Assembly: GCA_023055425.1 (NCBI GenBank)
Contig: JALGPY010000010.1
Coordinates: 20,371,363-20,435,362 of the forward strand
Reading direction: 5' to 3'
DNA from: Linanthus parryae
Taxonomy: Eukaryota; Streptophyta; Magnoliopsida; Ericales; Polemoniaceae
DNA: 64,000 nucleotides
Shown here: piece by piece, positions 1-11,473 of the stretch
Position numbering within the stretch: position 1 is the stretch's first letter
Layout of the letters: the number at the start of each line of letters is the position of its first letter
The notes under the pieces: generated by a model
Seen by the model: only the letters and a program-made list of their open reading frames with translations
Databases searched by the model: none
Told to the model about the DNA's origin: nothing
Made by a program: the position numbers and the translations under genes

Positions 1-1978
1 ATTCGGTAGATCTGATGCCATAGGGGTGTCATGGTATCAAATTTATTGGACTTAGTTGAGCGGAGGGGTAAGGATGACGATATTTCTAAGATTGCATATA
101 GGACACTTTATGGTCACTATGAGTTTGTTTTGATGCATTTTGGACTTACTAGTGCTCCTGCACCATTTATGGATTTAGTGAACTGTATCTTACATCCTTA
201 TCTGGATCAGTTTTTGGTTGTTCTTATTGATATATTTTGATACACTCACTATTGAAAGAGGCACATGAGGAGCATTTAAGGATCACACTACAAGTTCTTC
301 AAGAGCATAAACCATTTGTTAAGTATGAGAAGTGTGAGTTTTGGCTTTCTGAGGTGAAATTTCTTGTCCATGTGGTTTCACAGAGCAGATTATCGATTGA
401 TCCGTCCAAGATAGAAGTCGTTATAAGCTGGGAACGACCAAATAATGTTTTTGAGATACGAAGTTTCTTGTTCTTAGTTGGCTACTATTGATGTTTTGTG
501 AAGGATTTATCACGTCTCGCAGCACCAAAGATTAGACAAACTCGTTAACGAGTTAAGTTTGCTTAGAATGACGCGCGTGAAGTAGATTTCCAAAAAATTA
601 TGAGGAGAATCCCTAGTCTTAGCGGTGCCAGAAAGGGGGGCTTAGTTACACTGTTCATTGTGACGCTTCTCGAGATGGATTAGGTTGTGTATTGATGCAA
701 CAAGGCAAGGTAGCAGCCTATGAATCTCACCAGCTAAAGATAAATGAAAAAAATTATCCCACTCATGATTTGGAGCTTACAGTCTTTGTCTTTGTCTTGA
801 AGAGCAGGAGATACTATTTATATGGTTAGCGATTTGAGGTTTTCTCTGATCATAATAATTTGAAGTATTTTTTTCATAGAAGGACCCGAATATGCGCCTG
901 AGGAGATGGGTGGAATATTTACAAACTCATGACTTTGAGCTTATGTATCACCCGGGGAAGGCTAATGTAATTGTCGATGCCCTAAGTAGGAAGTTATTAG
1001 GCACCATAGCTAGTATAGATATCCATGAATGGAAAATGCTCGAGGACATTAGATAGTTAGACTTGTGTCTTGGGGGAGTGGATGGGTAGCCTACGTTTTT
1101 CAATATGGTTGTGGTGGGTACACTTACAAAAAAGAATCATCGAGGCTTAACAAAGTGATAAAGAGATACAAGATATTCAGGTTTGCTTGGCTAATGGTGA
1201 GGTAATGCAAGGTTGGGTTCGGCACTCTTATCATGGCTTGAGATTTTGCGATAGGTCATTTTTTTTTCAATAACTCTCTGTGAAGATGTGTTACGCGAGT
1301 TCTACCACTCTAAATTAGCAATGCACCATGGAGGTACAAAGATGTATGAGCATTTGCGTCGCCAGTTCTGATGGAAGGTTATGAAGAAAGATGTGGAACT
1401 TATTGTTGCTAATTTTTTAACATGTCAGCATGTTAAGACCGGGCATTAGAGTCAAGTGGGATTGTTACAACCATTACATGAGGCGGAGTGGAAGTGGGAG
1501 CATGTGACGATGTCAGGTCTTCCAAGGTCATCAGCAGGCCGAGATGCCATTTGGGTGGTTGTGGATCGTATTACAAAGGCAGCCCATTTTATAAATATCC
1601 AAATGATATATTTAGTAGATACTCTTGACAAACTCTATAGACGTGAGATTCTCAAATTGCATGGTGTTCCAATTTCAAATTTTTCTGACAGAGATCCACA
1701 ATTTCCTTCACGGGTTGAAAGATTACATTTGTCCCTTGGGACGAATGCGTTGTTCAGTACTGCATTTCACCGTCAGACATACGCACAATAGGAGTGTATA
1801 ATACATATTTTGGTTGATATGCTTCGGGCTTGTGTATTAGATATTTGAGGCTCATGGGAGGATCACTTGCCACTTGCAGACTTTGCCTACAAGAACAACT
1901 ATCAAAGAAGTATCGGAATGGCACCTTTTGAGGCACTTTGTGGTAAGCCTTATAGATCACCCATTTGGTAAGCCTTGT
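1..1978 (+). pseudogene. Ty3/gypsy (Tekay-like) pol fragment: RT, RNase H, integrase
   Basis: Conceptual translation gives a reverse transcriptase core near 31-490, with the tract YGHYEF and the [13 protein letters not shown] region. The active-site block is damaged: the expected DD pair reads as LIDIF followed by a stop. RNase H remnants follow (VDALSRK near 970-990). Integrase follows near 1,380-1,930, with the H2C2 region decayed and the core readable (AIWVVVDRITKAAHF, SDRDPQFPS). Many stops and frameshifts make it non-coding. It ends abruptly near 1,978, where a short direct repeat (gatcacccatttg / gatcacccgtttc) leads into a minus-strand copia fragment. Assignment to Tekay rests on the related copy at 29,035-36,308, which keeps a chromodomain. 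Confidence 0.85.
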
Positions 1979-2770
1979 AGATCACCCGTTTCTTTAGGCT
2001 TCTTTATCTCCATGTCTTGACTATTATCTATCTTTATCTAATTATGTCTATCATCTAGACTAAATAAAAAGATCTCACAAGTTGAGAAAAATACCGGTCC
2101 GTAGACCGTAAAGCTTAATTAATTATTACATTAACTTGATCAGCTCGCAGGCCGTAAAACAAACCATAAAATAAACATCCATAACAAACCACAACCTATG
2201 GCCATTTCTAATCACCATGAAATAATCACAAGACCAATTAAGATATAATTTTAATGCGCTTGATGAATTTTAATTATTTTTGGATGTTCTAGGGTCAAAA
2301 CAGTCCAATAGGGTTCTCCATGGCTTTGGAAGAAACCCTAAAGGAGTGCCACAAGGCTAGGGGCCGGCCAGACCTAGGCCGCACGGTCGACCCGTGCGCG
2401 CCTAGGCCGGTTTGGTCCTAGGCCCGTGGCCTTTGGATTGGGCAGCAAGGAAGGGGGACGGTCACTAGGGGGCCGACCCTCTTGAGGGAGTTGTTTCCTA
2501 CTCCTTTTTGCCCAAGTATAGTTGTTTCCATACGTGAAAACCCCATTTTTCAAGCATGTGCCCAAACCCTAGCCACCAAGATCCAAAAATTAACATCCTT
2601 TGTGATTCAAATTCACTAATAATTCACATCATATGTAAATAGATCTTGTTTTATTGAATCATATTCAATTTCATCAAATGTGCTTAATTTGTTCGTTTTA
2701 CACGATAAACAACAATTTAAAGTGTAAAACAACATATATCGTAACACATAAACTACATTATGCTCTACGA

Positions 2771-2788
2771 CCTATGGCTCTGATACCA
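2771..2788 (-). other. Primer-binding site for initiator tRNA-Met
   Basis: On the minus strand this reads TGGTATCAGAGCCATAGG, the standard plant tRNA-iMet primer site. It lies directly downstream of the LTR end at 2,790 and fixes the element's orientation. Confidence 0.85.
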
Positions 2789-3848
2789 CTATAGGGTTTC
2801 GATAACGGATACACGGCGCAATAAACAATAATAAAACCGTTAAAGACCCTCCAAGGATAACAAATCTAGAATTCATAACGATAGTAAGGGATTGGTATCA
2901 AAATACCTTTTGGATCTCCTTTGATGACTTCACGCTTGAAATAGTATTCACGTCTCTATGGCTAGTCCGCTCCCAGGTTAGAACCCGGATCTTCCAACAC
3001 CTTATGCTAGCTAGGAACAACGGAAGAAGAAGAAGAAGATCACACAAGGAACACCAAATAGGGGCTCGCCCCTCTTTTTTTTATAACGGGGTAGGGGCGG
3101 ACCAAGGGAGGCGTTCGGCCTCCTTTGGTTTTGCTCTCTCTCCGTGCTTTTCTCTCCCACTCAATGTGTTATGAGCATTAGTTGTTGGAAGGAAGCTAAG
3201 ATTGTCCTTTATATAGTCCAACAACTCTTTGATGACTTCATAAAAGCCCTTATACTAATCCTGTTTATACACAGATTAGTCCAACTTGCAAATTAGTCCT
3301 ATTAAGTTTGCATGTATTTGCGTATTGATCCTTTTAATTAATTAATTATATTAATTACTTCCCTAGTCCGGTCTAAACCATAGGGAGTTTAACCCCATAG
3401 GTTTCTACTTAGTTGGTAGTAACAATTTACTAACATGGAGCGGCCTCTAGCAAGACATCCACGCTACCCAAGTAATAGAAATAGTCATCCGAAAAACCTT
3501 GTGCAAGTATTGTCTTATCCCTTTGTGTCTATATCCGGATTGGACTCGATACATGCAAGTCACACTCGTATATCGAATCAATAGTTTCTCGATCCTGGGA
3601 ATAGTCTCATCCATGCAGATAACATCAATATCCTATATTGATTTATCTGAGTCTGGCCAGACATTCTATGAGCACCATCCCTCGAGTGGTCGTGGATATT
3701 TACTCCTGCTATGTGGGAGGGACAAATTCTATCTACGTCGCTACCATCTATAAGCTTGTTTCCTTACTAACGCCTTTATTACTACCCATTTACGATGTAG
3801 CGTTTGACGATGTCAAAACACAATATTCCACAACTAGAGGATCTAGTG

Positions 3849-3914
3849 ACTTCAGTTCTAAGGATGACAATACCGTTGTCATGACAACGGTATTGTCATC
3901 CTTAGAACTGAAGT
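3849..3914. repeat. Perfect 66-bp palindrome (33-bp arms, no spacer)
   Basis: The left arm (3,849-3,881) is LTR sequence also present at the empty site in copy 2. The right arm (3,882-3,914) is its exact inverted copy and forms the left end of the 426-base insertion. The symmetry axis falls exactly at the insertion boundary, between 3,881 and 3,882. Confidence 0.97.
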
Positions 3915-4307
3915 GAGCATCGGGTTTTGTTTCAGATGAGGCTGCTGTTTCTAATTTTTTTTTTTTTTTATTTTCCTCGTTGCAGCATTAACGTTAATGC
4001 TGCACAGCTGAGTCAGAAAAAAGCAGCATTAATAGGATTAATGCTGCAATGTGTATGTTGTTTAGCCAAAACCTTGCAGCATTAATCCATTAATGCTGCA
4101 ATGTAGCCAAAACTTTGCAGCATTAATCTATTAATGCTGCAATTTAAAAGAACTTTTGCCAAAAATTGCAGCATTATAGTATTAATGCTGCAATTTTACA
4201 GCATTTGCTTTGCAACATTAATATTAATGCTGCTTTAGGGTACCAATTACCGCATTTGTTCAAATGCTGCAAAAAAAATGTTGTATTTGCTAATATTTCT
4301 AGTAGTG
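3882..4307. mobile_element. Non-autonomous CACTA-type DNA transposon insertion with rearranged left end
   Basis: Copy 2 has the uninterrupted site at 25,327-25,335, which defines a 426-base insertion here flanked by the 3-bp duplication TCA (3,879-3,881 and 4,308-4,310). The right end, read inwards on the minus strand, is CACTACTAGAAATATT, the canonical CACTA terminal sequence, and a 3-bp TSD is the rule for that superfamily. Subterminal palindromic repeats fill the right two thirds. The matching CACTA terminus is missing on the left and is replaced by a 33-base inverted copy of the flank. There is no transposase ORF. Confidence 0.82.
3981..4250. repeat. Array of short palindromes built on GCAGCATTAA / TTAATGCTGC
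   Basis: At least six imperfect palindromes occur, at 3,981-4,004, 4,023-4,047, 4,075-4,100, 4,116-4,141, 4,167-4,192 and 4,212-4,233, each reading TGCAGCATTAA, a few bases, then TTAATGCTGCA. They fit the subterminal repeats to which CACTA transposases bind. Confidence 0.9.
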
Positions 4308-4625
4308 TCACTACGAGAAGCACTTGTGACTTTACATAACCTGTATGTAGCCTTCTCGTTATGGGTTAATTCAGTATGTGATTAGTCCTAATGCATACCC
4401 ATGTGTTGGATCGTGATATCTCAATATCAATCCAACCCCATACTAGTCTATAGTTGATCCTCCTCTTAATCAATATAATCGACTAGGGATATTTAAGATA
4501 AACAACATATTTGCAATATAAGGACTTCATTATATTAAATATCTCCTTAAATAATACAATGAACGTTTCTAGCTAAAAACACTATTCAAACTAAAAATAT
4601 TGCCTCTAGGGCACCTATTCCAACA

Positions 4626-5733
4626 CATAGAGGTTTGTCAGGTAACTGACTATTCCTATTACATGGGTAGCATTGATGTGTTTCTAGACACCACACTATG
4701 TTTGTAATTGTTATTGCCAAAGTAATAGGAACCTGCAGGGTCACACACCAAAGAATTAGACTGGATGTACATTTTCATTAGTTGGACTAACTAACAAGGA
4801 AATAATAAGGGATCAAAGTGCAACAACGTGCATATTTGGTTGGACTAAATAGCCCATTGGAATGAAACAAAAGTTGATCCAAACTGTTGTACCTAATTAT
4901 TAGTGGGGAAAGTTTTGTAATTAATAAAGATTTAATAATTAGTATAGTATTCAGTAAATAAATTGAGATTAGTCATTTTGACAAATAAACAATGTCTTAG
5001 TACTTAATTAAAGGACATCATTAACAGTTGACTAGGTCATTATCGAGTAATGAACTAGAATCAACCAGCTTGACATTCATAGGACACTTTCATATTACGA
5101 CTAATTATTAATTAGGATTTATCCTTATTTGTAGACAGCGAGTTCATAGACGAAGGCTACGTCGGTTACATCTAAACTACCGTCAGAACTTGTAGGTGGG
5201 TTCGTAGGCTCAACCCTTATTCTTCAAAACGCGTGTTTCACTATAATGTCTCTACCCTATTTGATTTGACTATTAAATGTTGTGAACACATTAATTATGC
5301 TTACCCGTCACTACTGTTTATTGAAGTTTTCACTATGTAATTAAGCTCTCTACTTTCACATGTTGAAATTCAATTATTTGGAAACTGTCATTCGAGAAGA
5401 AATTATTTTCAATACTTATTTTAGAAATGATAAGAATGAGACTTTTCGTAATGCTTATTCTACTAATAAAGTGAAGTGGAAACATGAACCCTCAAGTATT
5501 TGATATGGTTTGACCAAGAAAAGCTTGGTAATTGATATAGTTTGACCAAAAAACGCTTGGGAATTGAGTCGAATGTAGCTCTATGATCTCCCCTGGGGGT
5601 TCATTAGAACAGGGTAAGGCTCTAGTACTATTCTCTTGGGAAAAAAAATCTCCTCGTAGGGGGGTTCCACACTTAATGGCTATATGCTGTAGTGGAAGTG
5701 GTTTAGACAAGCGGATTATCTCCGTTCATTATG
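4626..5733. repeat. Retroelement-like non-coding spacer, copy 1 left part
   Basis: Matches 25,658 to about 26,760. No ORF is supportable. The tract near 5,145-5,165 (a tagacgaaggctacgtc motif) recurs near 18,110-18,130 and 28,665-28,685, so parts are probably old LTR sequence. The segment continues at 16,275 after the SIRE-like insertion. Confidence 0.6.
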
Positions 5734-5738
5734 GATAT

Positions 5739-7226
5739 TTAAAGTTTGTAATGTAGACTAAATATAGGACCAAAATACTCTAGAAAGGGGGGGGGGGGTT
5801 GAATAGAGTATGGAAACTTTTTTGCTAAACACAAATTTTAACTAATTACCTATGTGAGAAACTCAAATTTCAAGGCCTTGAGAATTTAGAAAACAGTCAG
5901 AAACTTTCAAAGGCAAAACAGAAAGCTTCAAGGCCTTGAACTATAACCATTTCTGAACAATTTATAAACCCTAGTTTGATTTGAGTTGTGTGCAACAGAA
6001 AATAACAAAACTGTAAAGTAAAGAACACAAAGAAATTTACACAGTTCAGTCCCAATGTACGTAATCTCTGCCTGAGGGATCTAATCCCACCAGGATTGGG
6101 CAAACACTTCTTATTACTCAAACAGAAACAGCCCTTTATCTTCAAGCCTAAGTGATTTCCCTTACACCTATACAGCTTGTGGTTCCAAACCTATCTAGTA
6201 TCAGCTACTAACTGTTGAGCTAACAAGAACCTCTTGTTGTTCACTTGAACAACCAACAACTAGGTTTAGTGATTTTTTAGATATACAAAAGATAATTTGA
6301 TTACAAAACAGAAGAAGAATACAGTATAGGAATAAGCTTGTGAAGGCCTGGATATGTTTTTCAGGAAACTGGAATGATTGATCTTCTGAAAGCTGTAATT
6401 GAAGCCTGAATGTATGTGTGTTTGAATTTTTGATCTCCTGCGAATATTCCACACCTCTCTCATTTCTCAGCAAGCTTCTACTCTTTCAAAATTCAAACCC
6501 GTCTTTTATCCACTCACTGAAACTGAATGAGAGATTTTTGGATCTCAGTTCCTACAAATCCTCATCCTTTCAAACTACAATTCAAACAGCTCTGAGTAGA
6601 TATCCATTGGATTTTGTTGAGATTTCATTTTCACGTTTAACAAACCTGCAACAACAATAAAACATAGCAACAACAAAATCCAGAAATATAACAGCACTAA
6701 GTCTGTTTGGATTTACAGTTTCTGAATAAAAACTGAGTGAGTGAATAAAACAATAATCTGATTAACTTCTGAAACAAATAACTCATGATAAACTAGTTTA
6801 AGGCTCTTAGAAGTCATAAAACAATCATAATAATAAAGATCAAACACTGCAAGAAATAATCAAATTAACTCTGTAAAGCTGTCAGCAGCTCAAGGCACAT
6901 CTCAAGGCCTTGAAGCTACGAACATGCTTCACAGTCTTTCAAAGTTGAACCAGAAATCTATGATTCTCTCTGATCAGGATAACTGAAATGTTGTTAGATA
7001 TATAGAGAATATAAAACATAAGTATTTGAAGCAAATCTTTTATCTTAATTATCAGATAGCCAATCTGCAACACGAGATTGTTAGAGCATTCAGCATAATA
7101 AAGCTACTCTCAAGGCTTTGAAGCTCTGCTCAGTATCTCAAGGCCTTGGAGCCTCAGAAATACTTTGTCATTCATCACTCAAAAAAATTACTTCTCAAAA
7201 CACACTGAAAGGTCTTTGAGTCAACA
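5739..7226 (-). repeat. 3' LTR of the SIRE-like element
   Basis: Pairs with 14,783-16,269. Read on the minus strand it starts TGTTGACTCAAAGACC just after a polypurine tract. It contains a 12-base poly-G run (5,787-5,798; C on the sense strand) that sits in the same context in the second SIRE-like element at 51,371-51,380. Confidence 0.9.
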
Positions 7227-7242
7227 ATCTTCCCCTTGGTGA
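7225..7242 (-). other. Terminal polypurine tract
   Basis: Minus strand reads CACCAAGGGGAAGATTG immediately 5' of the 3' LTR, where plus-strand DNA priming is expected. Confidence 0.7.
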
Positions 7243-7472
7243 AAGACAAAACCCATAATCTTGTGTAAATATCCCTGCAACTCCTTGTAAGAATTAGATA
7301 TCAACATATTGTAGAGACAACAGACAGTAATACCAGTCAAATCAACTTAACAAAAATATTCAGTAATCCACAGATAACACAGATAATACCAGGGCACAAC
7401 TGATGAACAAAAACTCCTTAATAATATTAATTAAGCACTGAAAAGTAATTAAGCACTGAAAGTAACCACATA

Positions 7473-7492
7473 AATTTCTCCCCCTTTTTGAC
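7473..7492 (-). other. Second, upstream polypurine tract
   Basis: Minus strand reads GTCAAAAAGGGGGAGAAATT about 250 bases before the terminal tract. The same tract at the same relative place occurs in the second element at 49,895-49,914, so it is a family feature. Confidence 0.7.
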
Positions 7493-7651
7493 TTTCATCA
7501 AATAAAGGTGAAGAAATTTTGGATCATTACTCAGCGTCTTTAAGAAAACTTAAAAAAAAAAATTCCTACTGAATGTCAAGGCCTTGAGAACAGAAAAGAA
7601 GAAAAGAAAGAGATAGAAGGAAAGGATCAAGGCTTTGGTCTTCTCAGATCT

Positions 7652-9429
7652 TCATTTCTTCTCTGATGTTTGGCCTTTCTCTGAGCCTTCTCCAACTTCT
7701 TCATCACTTTCAGCATCATCTGCAAACTGATTTTCATCTTGTTCAGCTTCCACCTCAGCAACAACTTCCTCAATGATCTCATCCACCTTCTTATTCTTAA
7801 CCTGCATTGAATCACCCTCTGTAGCTGCATTAACACATGTGTCTTCACCAACTTCTTCTTCATCAGTTTTCTCATATAGATCCTTTGAAGTGAGCACCAC
7901 TGGAATTGGCTTCTTCTTCTTTTTCAAGAAATCACCTAGCCTTTCATCTGAGTCAACACTGGTGCCATGACTAGTAGCAGAAGGGATCTTCTCCAAGTTC
8001 AAACCTTTGATGACAACATCCAGTTTGCCATTCATCACATTCATCAAACCCTTGAACTGATTAACCACAGAAGAGATATCAAATAGCCTTTGTCTGATAA
8101 CTTCAATCTCAACTTGTTGATCTTCAAATTTCTCAACCAACAAAGAGTAATCCTCATTTGCTTGTCCTTTTGCTGATGTAGCCCCATTTGGTTTAACAAA
8201 CTCCTTCTCTTCAAGCTCTGCCTTTGACTACTCTGAATAGAACTTCCAATGACCTTTTCCTGTCTGAAATACTCCAATCCTCTGTAAAGCAGTTTCATCA
8301 ATCAACCCAAAACCTCCAGTAATCTTTTCCTCTCCTTTCACAGGTACCTCAAAATGCTCAAAGAAAAGAGGTAATATGTTGGCATAGAGAAGAGGATGGT
8401 TTCTAGTTCTAGTAGCACAGTAGATCATATGCTCCATAACCACTGTTGGCAAGTCTATCTCAAACCCTTGACATATCAGGTACATCAGGATGAGAACCTT
8501 ATCAGTAACCAAATCTCTTGAGTTTTCCCTAGGAACAACACTCCTCATCAGAATTGTAAACAAAATCTTAGCTTCACAGTTGAGCACAGAGTGTGTCAAC
8601 TTTTTTGGACCAGAGGGAACACCATCAATTAAAAACATAGCTTTGGCCTTTTCTAGACACTCCTTCCTATCAGGATAATCACCAACATTATACTTCTTAG
8701 GAATGCCCAAGACTTTGGAAAAAGTCCTATGATCTAGCCTCATGTTTATCCCAGCTACCTTAGAAGTTAACACCAATTTATCATCTCCTTCTTCAACCAG
8801 GTTCAGATAAAATAACCTAGTTAACCTAGGATAAGCTTTTGAACTAGGATTTAACACCTTCCAAACTGCAGAATCCCTTAACTTCCTCATACAATCAATA
8901 TCCAGTTTATCCAATAATTCTTCAGAAACCATACTACAAAAAGCAACCTTAGAAGAAGCATATCCTTGCATCCAAACAGTCCTAACTTCATAACTAACAA
9001 ACCAATCTGAAGGAAGTGCATTTTTACCTTGATAACCCTTTTTGATTGCTGCAGCAACTTGCTTAACCCTTGTTTTCTTCTCAATGGGTTTATCCTTCAC
9101 TTGTTCGCCTTCAGTTGACTTCTTCTTGCTTTCCTGAGCAGATTTTCCCTTTTCTTCTTCACCAGCCTTTTCTTCTCTCCCCCTTTCTTCTTGTCTAACC
9201 TAGGTTGATCACCATCCTGAGTCTCTATCTCCTTCTGTGGATCAATACTTGAACCTTCATCTCCCTTTTCTGTTCTGATCTTCTTTGCAGGAGGAGTGTC
9301 CTCATGCAAACTTTGAGTGTCCTCTGAATCCGAATCAGAGATCACAATTTTCTCCATCTTGTTTGCCCTCTTCTTAGATATGCCAGAAGGCTTTCCCTGT
9401 TGTTTAATTCTGGGTGATTTGCGCTCCAT
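7652..9429 (-). pseudogene. Extra 3' ORF of SIRE-like element, plant 'Transposase_32'-like protein
   Basis: The likely start is the ATG at 9,429 (MERKSPRIK). The N-terminus is basic with nuclear-localisation-like clusters (KKRAN, PPAKKIRTEK) and a serine/aspartate acidic patch. The middle (about 8,300-9,050) reads YPRLTRLFYLNL, then LTSKVAGINMRLD and FSKVLGIPKKYNVGDYP, the pattern I associate with Pfam 'putative plant transposon protein' (Transposase_32). The C-terminus (7,652-8,143) is coiled-coil-like, then a KKKKK stretch and a strongly acidic tail. Two lesions break it: a single-base frameshift near 9,178 in a purine run, and one in-frame TAG at 8,228-8,230. It sits 3' of RNase H, where some SIRE elements carry an env-like ORF, but I see no signal peptide or membrane segment. 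Domain name is from memory of the family; function is unknown. Confidence 0.75.
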
Positions 9430-9470
9430 TGTGGGTTTAGGGTTTTGAGAAGAGAATAAGATAGAGAGAA

Positions 9471-9495
9471 ATAGAGAGAGAGAGAGAGAGAGAGA
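9471..9495. repeat. GA microsatellite
   Basis: Near-perfect AG dinucleotide run just upstream of the extra ORF's start codon, in what would be its leader. Confidence 0.95.
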
Positions 9496-9845
9496 AGAGA
9501 GACGTAGAGAATTGAGAGAGAATGAAGAAGAATAAGCCCTGACTTTCAGCTTAAGTAGGTTGAAAGAATGAGTCATAATAGGACTCTACTGAAATCAACA
9601 TGCAAAAAGAATCTTTGAAAATACTTTTGGATATTTTAGAAAATTCTCTGAGTAATTCAAATATTATACAGTTATCTAAAAAGATACAGATGTTTCAAGA
9701 CCTGGAGAACAATCTCAAGGCCTTGAGATTTTCTGCAGTTTTAGAAATTTCAAAGCTTTGAACTATACTTTCAAGGCTTTGGAAAGTATAATCTCAAGGC
9801 TTTGAGATTTCAACACATAAACACAAGTAAGTACCAATAATCCCC

Positions 9846-11459
9846 CTAAACCAATGCATCCTTGTTTAACATACCCAATTCAAGCCTTAGGGATGAAAAC
9901 CTATCATCTGGCAGAGGTTTAGTGAAAATATCAGCAATCTGCATTGATGTAGAAATAAAAGATAGAACAACATCACCTCGTTCTGCATGATCTCTGAGAA
10001 AATGATGTCTCACATCTATGTGCTTGGTTCTTTAGTGCTGGACTGGATTCTTAGAAATTTAAATAGAACTTGTGTTGTCACAATGAATAGGCACATTTCT
10101 GAAATTATAGCCAAGATCTCTAAGTTGCTGTGCAATCTATAAAACTTGTGAACAACAAGCTGCAGCTGCAATGTATTCAGCTTCTGCAGTTGATAATGCT
10201 ACAGAATTTTGCTTCTTAGAATGCCAACTGATCAGTGAAGATCCAAGAAATTTGCAACATCCAGAAGTACTCTTCCTATCTACTTTATAACCTGCAAAAT
10301 CTACATCTGAATAGCCACTCAACATAAAATTAGATCTCGTTGGATACCGAATCCCCAAGTCTCTGGTTCCATTAAAATATCTAAAAATTCTTTTGACAGC
10401 AGTTAAATGACTTTCCTTAGGATCTGCTTGAAATCTAGCACACATACAAACACAAAACATAATATCAAGTCTACTAGCTGTTAAATACAAAAGTGATCCA
10501 ATCATACCTCTATATTCCTTTTTATTCACACTCTTACCATTTGTATCCTTGTCTAATGAGAGTGATGAAATCATAGGATTTTTAAGCACCTTGGACTGTG
10601 ACATAGTAATTGTTTAATAAGTCATCGGTATACTTTCATTGATGTACAAATATTTCTTTCTTCATTTGTGAAATATGAAGTCAATGAAAGAAATTCAGTT
10701 CTCCCATTAAGCTCATCTCAAACTCCCTGCACATCAGACTAGAGAACTCTTTTGAAAGAGAATCATTAGTAGCACCAAACAAAATATCATCCACATATAT
10801 TTGAACTACTAACAAGTCATTTTCATGAAGTTTAATAAAAAGAGTTTTATCAAATAGACCTCTCTTGAAATTGTTTCAAGTAAAAATTTTGAAAGTCTAT
10901 CATACCAAGCCCTTGGAGCTTGTTTTAACCCATAAAGAGCTTTGTCTAGTTTGTAAACATGATCGGGAAAGTTTTCATCTTCAAAACCAGGAGCTTGTGC
11001 TACAAAAACATCTTCTTGTAAATAACCATTCAGAAAAGCACATTTGACATTCATTTCATAAAGCTTTATGTGATTATGAGATGCAAATGCAAGAAGTATT
11101 CTAATAGCTTCTAACCTGGAAAAAGGAGCAAAAGTCTCCTCATAGTCTATACCTTCTTCCTGATTGTATCCGTGTGCCACAAGTCTGGCTTTGTTCCTTA
11201 CCACTTTGCCATTCTCATCAAGCTTATTTCTGAGCACCCATCTGGTTCCTATAACTGATTTCTCTTTTGGTCTGGGAACCAGATTCCATACCTTGTTTCT
11301 TTCAAATTCATTCAGCTCACTTTGCATTGCAATGATCCAGTCTGCATCTTCAAGTGCTTCCTTGGTAGTTTTAGGCTCAATCAATGATACAAAGGCACTA
11401 AAAGCACACAAGTTCTTCAACTGTCCTCTTGTCTGAGTTCCAGTTGATGGATCAGACAT
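9846..11459 (-). pseudogene. Copia reverse transcriptase and RNase H (SIRE-like)
   Basis: RVT_2-type reverse transcriptase begins near 11,459. It reads [20 protein letters not shown], then [34 protein letters not shown] and YGLKQAPRAWYDRL. A frameshift follows near 10,865. The catalytic box IYVDDILFG is intact at about 10,785-10,800 in the new frame. RNase H follows (10,137-10,604: MIGSLLYLTASRLDIMF, GYSDVDFAGYKVDRKSTSG, ALSTAEAEYIAAAACCSQVL). A stop and the tail (HIDVRHHF, ADIFTKPL) run on to about 9,846. Catalytic residues of both domains are largely kept, while reading-frame breaks prevent a full product. Confidence 0.9.
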
Positions 11460-11473
11460 GATATTGTCAGCTG

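Larger units (their letters stand above)
1979..4625 (-). mobile_element. Ty1/copia 5' fragment: LTR, primer site, untranslated leader (copy 1)
   Basis: Read on the minus strand, an LTR (4,625 down to 2,790) is followed by a tRNA-Met primer site (2,788-2,771) and about 790 bases of non-coding leader that stops at the Tekay fragment. No gag, pol or second LTR is present, so the copy is truncated after the leader. The leader contains a GC-rich, restriction-site-rich block (2,360-2,480) full of cctagg and gtcgac motifs. The same truncated fragment lies at 23,404-25,657, so truncation happened before the duplication. Confidence 0.8.
2790..4625 (-). repeat. Copia LTR, interrupted by a CACTA-like insertion
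   Basis: The minus-strand terminus TGTTGGAATAGGTGCCC at 4,625 matches the family of the solo LTR at 51,619-53,021. The other end lines up with that LTR's terminal TGTAGGATTTTGA (read in the same sense) but begins TA instead of TG in both duplicated copies, an ancestral mutation. Length is 1,836 bases, or about 1,407 without the insertion and its TSD, close to the 1,403-base solo LTR. Confidence 0.85.

Noticed and set aside
2374..2565. 63-codon minus-strand ORF, repeated at 23,824-24,015
   Set aside because: It is in the untranslated copia leader; its repetition only reflects the segmental duplication.
3981..4250. CRISPR-like regular repeats
   Set aside because: The repeats are palindromes of unequal spacing inside a CACTA-type insertion in plant DNA.
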